Part shown: in pieces, positions 28,337 through 33,747 of the stretch
Numbering within the stretch: the first letter of the stretch is position 1
How the letters are laid out: every line of letters begins with the position of its first letter
Origin: Clostridia bacterium
GTDB taxonomy: Bacteria > Bacillota > Clostridia > Oscillospirales > Acutalibacteraceae
Direction: 5' to 3'
Assembly (NCBI GenBank): GCA_017516315.1
Contig: JAFXDE010000012.1
Coordinates: 1 to 33,747, forward strand
DNA: 33,747 nt
Position numbers and translations under genes: made by a program
The notes under the pieces: generated by a model
Told to the model about the DNA's origin: nothing
The model's database searches: none
The model's input: only the letters and a program-made list of their open reading frames with translations

Positions 28337-31300
28337 TTAAATATTCACAGGCATTTTAGCAATATAATCTCTTATTATTCTTTCAAATTTCTTGACATAA
28401 TCAATATTATTTTCAACCCTATACCTATTAAGATAATGAATATATAATGGTAAAAAATATTCAGGCAATTCTAACCTTAACGATAAATTTAAAACTAGTG
28501 AACTTGCATCTTCATCACTTAATAATGGTAAAAGATTTTGTATTACATCATCTTTTGTTTTAATTGTCGATATTTCTTTCAAGCAATAAATTCTTTGATC
28601 TTTGAAAGTATCCAAAAAAGACCAATCTGTTTTGAGCAATGTTTCCAGATCCAAATTTAATGATATATAGTCATATAAAAAATCAAAAGCTGTTATATTT
28701 TTTGTTGTGTAAATGTACAGAATCAGATTTTTAATCATTTTTTCTGAATCTTCCTTATCTAACTCAAAATATTCAATTTTAGTTTTTGAGTACTCAGGAA
28801 TAGCAAATGATTCAGTAACATTTTTTGAAATATCTTCACCTTGTAAATTCAAGAAAAATATGCACCACATATATTTTTTCCATACATTGTAATATTTTTC
28901 TGATTGTGAATATTCGAAAATCTGATTAGCATAACCATTCAAAGTTATAAGTGAACTTGTTCTATAATCAGAGGTCTCCTGCATATATATATGATTATAA
29001 TTACACAAATACATAAAACTATAAATAGAACATAAGCCAGGGTGATTCTTTATCTTGAAATTATCAGCTTCTTTTTGGATTTTTGAATTAAAATCCAAAA
29101 AATTTTTCAATCCTAGAGTTACCGAAATAGAGTAAAAAGAAAAGTCGGTTTCGCTTTCTTTCACTAAATCTAAAATACTGTTTATTGATTTATAATTTTT
29201 AGAGATATCGTTATTGTTGTTTTCTAGTATAAAATTCAAATCGATATCTATATTGTAATTAACTTTCTGCCACAATTTCCACATTAGAGGATTTTGTTTA
29301 ATCAAGTTATCCTCACTAAGCAAAATGATTTCTTTTTCATACTTTTTTATATTATTGTAAAACTCTTGATAATTTTTTACTTTCGTACTACCTATTGTCT
29401 TCACTATGAGCGACATACCTTTTAATGAATATTTATCAAAGAGATTGATTAATTCTTGTATTTCAGTTTCTCCTATCTCAGGAATTAAATATTGAAGTGA
29501 TAAATATTCTGTAACTTTCGTTTCTTCTTTTAAAAATCTGCGTATGTTGTAAATAAGAGATAAATTACAATCGAAGTATTTGTTTATTACGGTTAAATTC
29601 GGTTCGGTAAGCGTATGTTGTTTCAATAGGCTTTTTAGAGTTATTTTCAATATATTTTCTTTCGCTTTATCACAAGAAAGATTTTTAGCATTCAAGATAA
29701 TATCGGTAATTTGTGATAAATTAATTTCCAAAAATGCACCTCTATTAATAGCTGTTGAAACCACTTCATAAAGTTCTTCTGGACAAGAAGAATTGAACAT
29801 TTCAAAATAGTGAACTGCTATTTCTGATGCATATTTTTCAGAAAACCCTTTTAGTTTTAATTTGGTCTTTTTGTCTTGAAGCAAAACTGCAGCAAAAGAA
29901 AAATCTGTATTGGTAAGGTTATCTTTGTTTATAAGATAATCTGCTAATTCTGATTTAACAGAATCTGACATAGTTAAGATGGATGATATGTTGTCCAAAA
30001 ATTCTAATTTACTGTAGTTCTCAATATATTTACATAATTTGTTTTCATATTTAGGTAGATTTTTGAAAATATTATTTGCCAATAATGTAAAAGCAACTTG
30101 AGAGCCATAATATATGCTTTTTGTTTCGCACATTTCTTCTGAATTTATGTCGCTTCCATTTAACTCTCCTAATACAGTATCAATTAAATGGTCTAAATAA
30201 TAGCCTTTCATTTTTGCTATACATTCTACTAAAAAGATAAATGTATTTTTCCAATAAGAACTTTTTGCTAAATCTTTTAAAACTGTTCGCAAATTCACAT
30301 CATTAAAGGTTAAAACAATGTGTACTGCGGCAAGAAATTCTTGCATAGAGCGAATAGAAAATCCAATATAACCTTCTTTTATTTCTGATGCGAAATTAAT
30401 TCTATGTACAATTATAGAATATGTTTGATTCAGCAAATCGTTATAATTAGGCGCAGTTTCTTTAATACCATCCAAGCACAATTTCTCTTTTATCAATTCC
30501 TTCATGCGATCTAAAGATATTAATGCATCGCTTCCTTCTGTAGTCGACGAACGTTTTTGTAATTCGTAACCTAAAAGATAATAAACGCCTTCTACAAGAT
30601 CTTGATTACTATTTAAAATTGACCCCATACCCTTTTGTTTTTCTCTTTTTAAAATAATATCAAAGTATTCTTTAAAAAGAGAATATTTATCTCGAGGAGG
30701 TTCGCCACCAGCACGTACTAGTATGGCTATAATAGTTGCTTGCAAAGGAGTTTTCATCATAAAAGCAATTTGCTCATTATCCAAGCCTTGTTTTAGAATT
30801 TCTAAATAATTATTGCGCTTTGTGCTATCATCTTCGATAACTTTTAAGAGCTTATTTAAATATTCAAAACAACTTGGTCTATCTAAGGGTATTAGATCTA
30901 TATGTGTAAAATTTGTTTTGTTGAATTCGCCAACATACCCCTCTGGACGAGTTGTTGCAAAAAACAAAGCATCTGAATCTGCTTGACGCAATTCAATTTC
31001 CATAAAACGGTTTATTTCATCCATTAATTCTTTTCTGTTAGAAGTTTCGGGAACTTCATCTAATCCATCAAAGAAAAATGCCCATGAATATTTTTTAAAA
31101 TATAATCTTAATGTTTCATTGTCAAATTTATGAGACGACTTATCCGCTATGATAGAGGATATATATGTTACTAAGTCAAATGACTTTTTTTCTTTTTGCC
31201 TATTATTTATCCAAGAAGAATAAAGTCGCAATTCAATACGGACAGGAACGCGATGGCAAATAGGTAAAGAAATACCATCTTCATATATTCTTTTGATAAA

Positions 31301-32233
31301 ATCTTCCTGTTTTGAGTTAGACATTGTAGAAAAGTTTTTTATAAATGTAACACGATAAATTTGTGCTAAAAATTGACATACTGTTGATTTTCCTTGACCA
31401 GCTGATCCTTTTAAAACATATTTGTTTGAATTATTAATTTTATTTCTTTGTTTTGATTTTTGGTATTCTAATGTAGAATATCTGTAGATTTCATTTCCTA
31501 CATCAATAGCATGAGAAATAAATTTTCCTGTTTTTTCCGTTTCTTCAAATTTAAAATTCAAATCAATATAAACCTTATCTATTGAAACTTTTTCATCTGT
31601 GAGTTTTCCAGCTTGCTCCATTCTAGAACAATAATCATCATCAAAAGCTTGCATCAAATAGCGAAAAAACGCATTTTGCCTCTCTGTTTCATGAGCAGTA
31701 ACATGATCATACAAACTATGTAGAATATCACCCGATAAAATATAACTAGAGTAAGAAGTTGCAACATCCCTATGTCCATCTAAAAATCTAGCTATATCAT
31801 CGGCGCCGATTATATGTATATTTGGAATTAGAGTTTTGTAATGCTCTGCAATACTATCAATTTTATCTTTTATGCCTTTTTCTGCCACTGGTGTTAACAC
31901 TATGTTCGTAAAAAAAAGATAGTTGTCTGGAAGCTGCTTTCCTGCTAACTTTTTGTTTTTGAAAGCACTCATTTCTGATTCAAAGCATTCTTTCAACCAA
32001 AGATAATCCGCTTTTTTAGTGTTTGGTTCTTTAAACTTTGCTTGAATAATCCAATATCCATCCCAAGACTCAGAACTACTTGGATAAGGGGCCTTACCTT
32101 TGAAAGTTGCTTCTCTTTGTCCATCTGAACCATTTCCAAATATACTTACCCCTTCACCAATTATTTTTTTACTTAAAGCTTGTACCAAATGCTCAAAGTT
32201 ACGTGCTCCAAGATTATTTAATGTATAACTCAT
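28337..32233 (-). CDS. Mrr-like nuclease-NACHT NTPase, probable anti-phage NLR-like protein
   Basis: A 1298-residue protein in three parts. Residues 1-150 resemble a PD-(D/E)xK/Mrr-type nuclease: NFEHLVQAL (E14), GSDGQREATF (D37, E41) and WIIQAKF (Q64-x-K66). Residues about 268-560 are a NACHT-type STAND ATPase: Walker A GSAGQGKS (276-283), Walker B AFFFDGLDEVP (385-395), sensor ATTRPEGY (426-433) and MKTPLQATI. The last 700 or more residues are helical, without known repeats, and suit a sensor. Bacterial NACHT and Avs proteins of this build recognise phage products and then cut DNA or otherwise stop growth. The DNA is strongly AT-rich. Its place next to a tRNA-Pro integration site suggests a mobile defence gene. 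Start after AGGGAGG. Defence is inferred, not shown. Confidence 0.8.
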   Translation of the reverse strand: MSYTLNNLGARNFEHLVQALSKKIIGEGVSIFGNGSDGQREATFKGKAPYPSSSESWDGYWIIQAKFKEPNTKKADYLWLKECFESEMSAFKNKKLAGKQLPDNYLFFTNIVLTPVAEKGIKDKIDSIAEHYKTLIPNIHIIGADDIARFLDGHRDVATSYSSYILSGDILHSLYDHVTAHETERQNAFFRYLMQAFDDDYCSRMEQAGKLTDEKVSIDKVYIDLNFKFEETEKTGKFISHAIDVGNEIYRYSTLEYQKSKQRNKINNSNKYVLKGSAGQGKSTVCQFLAQIYRVTFIKNFSTMSNSKQEDFIKRIYEDGISLPICHRVPVRIELRLYSSWINNRQKEKKSFDLVTYISSIIADKSSHKFDNETLRLYFKKYSWAFFFDGLDEVPETSNRKELMDEINRFMEIELRQADSDALFFATTRPEGYVGEFNKTNFTHIDLIPLDRPSCFEYLNKLLKVIEDDSTKRNNYLEILKQGLDNEQIAFMMKTPLQATIIAILVRAGGEPPRDKYSLFKEYFDIILKREKQKGMGSILNSNQDLVEGVYYLLGYELQKRSSTTEGSDALISLDRMKELIKEKLCLDGIKETAPNYNDLLNQTYSIIVHRINFASEIKEGYIGFSIRSMQEFLAAVHIVLTFNDVNLRTVLKDLAKSSYWKNTFIFLVECIAKMKGYYLDHLIDTVLGELNGSDINSEEMCETKSIYYGSQVAFTLLANNIFKNLPKYENKLCKYIENYSKLEFLDNISSILTMSDSVKSELADYLINKDNLTNTDFSFAAVLLQDKKTKLKLKGFSEKYASEIAVHYFEMFNSSCPEELYEVVSTAINRGAFLEINLSQITDIILNAKNLSCDKAKENILKITLKSLLKQHTLTEPNLTVINKYFDCNLSLIYNIRRFLKEETKVTEYLSLQYLIPEIGETEIQELINLFDKYSLKGMSLIVKTIGSTKVKNYQEFYNNIKKYEKEIILLSEDNLIKQNPLMWKLWQKVNYNIDIDLNFILENNNNDISKNYKSINSILDLVKESETDFSFYSISVTLGLKNFLDFNSKIQKEADNFKIKNHPGLCSIYSFMYLCNYNHIYMQETSDYRTSSLITLNGYANQIFEYSQSEKYYNVWKKYMWCIFFLNLQGEDISKNVTESFAIPEYSKTKIEYFELDKEDSEKMIKNLILYIYTTKNITAFDFLYDYISLNLDLETLLKTDWSFLDTFKDQRIYCLKEISTIKTKDDVIQNLLPLLSDEDASSLVLNLSLRLELPEYFLPLYIHYLNRYRVENNIDYVKKFERIIRDYIAKMPVNI

Positions 32234-32411
32234 AATTTGCCTCCCTATATACTATATTGTATATATTGTGTCAAAACTCTTAGAAAGTAACATTGTTTTC
32301 TCGAAAAAAGTTGAACTTTGTCGAAACAGCCAAAACATTATAACTATGCTTGTGCACAATCACAACAAAATTTAATAAAAAGACAATCCCACACATTCGA
32401 CAAAACTTCAA

Positions 32412-32456
32412 CCTCCTTGTACAATGGTCTTACCAAAATACAAGGAGGATTTTTAT
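32412..32456 (+). promoter_or_regulatory. hairpin sequestering the tnpV ribosome site
   Basis: CCTCCTTGTA (32412-32421) pairs perfectly with TACAAGGAGG (32439-32448). The AAGGAGG ribosome site of tnpV is inside the 3' arm, followed by ATTTTTAT and the ATG at 32457. The same structure looks like an intrinsic terminator, so expression of tnpV would be low unless the hairpin is opened. Confidence 0.65.
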
Positions 32457-32843
32457 ATGAATTTACCCAAACACATCACCAACGAACAAACCGGTATCCA
32501 TTACACCCTTCATGGCGACTATTACCTGCCTGACTTAACACTACCTAAGCCTAAAGACAACCGTCCTATCGGTAAATGGGGTCAGTTTCATCTCAACCAC
32601 CTTAAAAAGCACTGCAAATCAACATATTACACCTATCTTATGAACGGCACACTTCACGATTACCTTTGTAGTATCAATGACCAAGCAGAAGAAATGTTCA
32701 ACCGCATAGTGTCACATATGGCTGAGGTAGACGGTACTGACGAAAATCTGAAAGCCAGCGACCAAATGAAATGGGTAGGTCTTATGAATAACTATCGTCA
32801 CTGTGCCGAAGAAATAGTCTTCGACTCAATAATCTACACCTGA
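32457..32843 (+). CDS. tnpV: TnpV-like transposon-encoded protein
   Basis: 128 residues from ATG 32457. It matches the TnpV pattern known from Tn4451-type mobilisable transposons of Clostridia: KHITNEQTGIHYTLHGDYYLPDL, PIGKWGQFHLNHLKKHCK, YLCSINDQAEEMFNRIV, and QMKWVGLMNN near the C-terminus. The role of TnpV is not firmly established. No large serine recombinase or mobilisation gene is in the window, so this is a fragment of, or an entry into, an element that continues to the right. The ribosome site is sequestered in a hairpin. Confidence 0.75.
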   Translation: MNLPKHITNEQTGIHYTLHGDYYLPDLTLPKPKDNRPIGKWGQFHLNHLKKHCKSTYYTYLMNGTLHDYLCSINDQAEEMFNRIVSHMAEVDGTDENLKASDQMKWVGLMNNYRHCAEEIVFDSIIYT

Positions 32844-32858
32844 CAATATTGGAAAATA

Positions 32859-32887
32859 TTGACTTTTAATTATGTCAGTGCTATACT
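32859..32887 (+). promoter_or_regulatory. promoter of the leader-GNAT transcript
   Basis: TTGACT (32859-32864), a 17-nt spacer, TATACT (32882-32887). The predicted start is about 25 nt before the leader ATG. Confidence 0.7.
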
Positions 32888-32918
32888 GATAAAAACATTT
32901 GAAAGGCAGGTGGACAAA

Positions 32919-32975
32919 ATGATGAAAAGAATTTACCTAGTGAAGTCAGCTACAGTTTTGTCCGTTTGCAAATAA
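32919..32975 (+). CDS. leader peptide MMKRIYLVKSATVLSVCK
   Basis: An 18-codon ORF behind AGGTGG, between promoter and terminator of the acetyltransferase gene. Codons 8-11 (32940-32951) contain TGAAGTCAG, which can pair with CTGATTTCA at the base of the terminator loop (33003-33011). A ribosome on the leader would therefore change the downstream folding. It is of the kind seen before antibiotic-resistance genes. Translation inferred. Confidence 0.6.
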   Translation: MMKRIYLVKSATVLSVCK

Positions 32976-32994
32976 TACTTCTTTTATGCGGATT

Positions 32995-33034
32995 ATGCGT
33001 TTCTGATTTCACAGTCAGAGACGCATTTTTAATT
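32995..33034 (+). terminator. attenuator terminator before the GNAT gene
   Basis: ATGCGTTTCTGA (32995-33006)/TCAGAGACGCAT (33015-33026), 12 bp with one wobble, then TTTTAATTTT. A competing 9-bp pairing (32941-32949 with 33003-33011) would prevent it. Confidence 0.82.
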
Positions 33035-33053
33035 TTAAGAAAGAGGTATAATA

Positions 33054-33551
33054 ATGATCGAATTAAAATTTGTAACGCTTAAAAACACGGGAAAACATCA
33101 CAAAATCCTTGAAAGCATAATGCTTCCTTATTGTAGGGAGCTTGACATCAATGTAGGCAGAGAAACACCTGACGCAACGCTGAAAAAGTTTATTGCGAGT
33201 ATAGTCAGCATGTCTGAGGATAAAGACAGATTTGTGGAGCTTTGTTATCTTGGTGAAGATTTAATTGGTTTTGCTTACGGTAAGATTGACCGAGAGGAGC
33301 ACAGAGGTTATGTACGCCCCGACTGGGGATATGTGATGGAGTTTTATGTTAAATCCGAATACAGACGAAATGGCTATGGAAAAGAGATGTACTCTCATCT
33401 TGAAAACATATTTAAATCACACGGGGTCAATAATATTTGGCTTACCGCCGATCCTGTAACAGGTGAGCCGTTTTGGAGTGCGGTTGATTTTACGAACAGC
33501 GGAGAGAAATCGCCTGAAAATAATCTATACATATACGAGAAAACTATTTAA
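33054..33551 (+). CDS. GNAT family N-acetyltransferase under attenuation
   Basis: A 165-residue acetyl-CoA-dependent acetyltransferase. The CoA-binding motif is VKSEYRRNGYGKEMY (RxxGxG, about 102-116), preceded by the beta4 strand YVMEFYV and followed by NNIWLTADPVTGEPFWSAVDF. The start follows AAGAGGT. Expression must pass the leader/terminator at 32919-33034. That arrangement, typical of drug-inducible genes, hints at inactivation of a translation-targeting antibiotic, but the substrate is not deducible. It is followed after 12 nt by a SWIM-like gene on the same transcript. Confidence 0.82.
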   Translation: MIELKFVTLKNTGKHHKILESIMLPYCRELDINVGRETPDATLKKFIASIVSMSEDKDRFVELCYLGEDLIGFAYGKIDREEHRGYVRPDWGYVMEFYVKSEYRRNGYGKEMYSHLENIFKSHGVNNIWLTADPVTGEPFWSAVDFTNSGEKSPENNLYIYEKTI

Positions 33552-33563
33552 GAGGAGTAAACT

Positions 33564-33747
33564 ATGAGTATATTTACAAGCGCAAGCGGAAAATCAATTT
33601 ATCGAGGCTACGACTATTTCCTTAATGATAAGGTTTCGAGTTTTGTCAAAATCAGCGATATCGAATATGAAGCCTTTGTACAAGGCAGTGAAGAAAAGCC
33701 GTATAAAGTACATCTTAATATCAACAAACCTAAAACCTCAGTTTGTG
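33564..33747 (+). CDS. partial SWIM zinc-finger-like protein (N-terminus only)
   Basis: Begins MSIFTSASGKSIYRGYDYFL after AGAGGAG and runs off the right edge after 61 codons. The segment EAFVQGSEEKPYKVHLNI followed by NKPKTSVC resembles the start of a SWIM domain (V.G...PY.V.I....P..S.C.C). Only the first cysteine is inside the window. In SWIM proteins the domain binds zinc and nucleic acid or protein. It is co-oriented with the GNAT gene. Confidence 0.5.
   Translation, partial: MSIFTSASGKSIYRGYDYFLNDKVSSFVKISDIEYEAFVQGSEEKPYKVHLNINKPKTSVC

Overview
The window looks like a chromosomal segment of a low-to-moderate GC anaerobic Firmicute of class Clostridia, probably an Oscillospiraceae/Ruminococcaceae-type gut bacterium. 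The evidence is strong AGGAGG ribosome sites, sigma-A promoters with 17-nt spacers, a ctsR-mcsA-mcsB-clpC operon with CtsR boxes, a PrsW/ECF sigma locus, a Cys/Gly-rich small protein typical of this group, and a Tn4451-type TnpV protein. No species can be named from sequence alone.

Layout. 1-180: a partial, highly structured tRNA-like end and terminator. 302-1668: an RDD membrane protein and a methyltransferase preceded by an Arg-rich leader peptide and attenuator. 1735-4318: a secreted metallophosphoesterase, then a small XRE regulator divergent from a membrane protein, with operators inside a consensus promoter. 4422-8410: PrsW-type protease, ECF sigma factor, candidate anti-sigma and an AI-2E-family permease. 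8575-14363: an XRE regulator, then a leftward run of DUF2804, YfhO and CapA genes. 14774-17664: an acyl-adenylate ligase overlapping a PlsC-like acyltransferase that carries a zinc-ribbon tail. 20555-21589: a secreted esterase. 21659-26245: clpC-mcsB-mcsA-ctsR, transcribed leftward. 26366-27826: a small ORF, the Cys-rich protein, a YkvA-like protein and a DtxR/MntR-type regulator.

The most unusual part is two tRNA loci with parallel architecture. At 17786-20483 a tRNA-Arg(CCT) gene is split exactly in its anticodon loop. The 5' half (17786-17823) and the 3' half (20440-20483) fit together into a complete cloverleaf. They are separated by about 2.6 kb that carries an intact but different tRNA-Arg(CCT), matching repeats near both ends, and one AT-rich adenylate-forming enzyme gene behind a leader-peptide and terminator region. 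At 27953-28224 a tRNA-Pro(TGG) 5' half, still behind its promoter, is followed by a complete tRNA-Pro. Beyond it lies accessory DNA: a 1298-residue Mrr-like nuclease-NACHT ATPase (probable anti-phage NLR-like protein), TnpV, an attenuator-controlled GNAT acetyltransferase and the start of a SWIM-like protein.

Three accessory genes (methyltransferase, ligase paralogue, GNAT) share one regulatory layout: promoter, short leader ORF, intrinsic terminator, gene. This suggests control by ribosome behaviour, for example under translation-targeting antibiotics. A covarying hairpin motif occurs beside both the left-edge tRNA end and the tRNA-Pro locus. Functions are inferred from motifs read by eye; no database search was possible.
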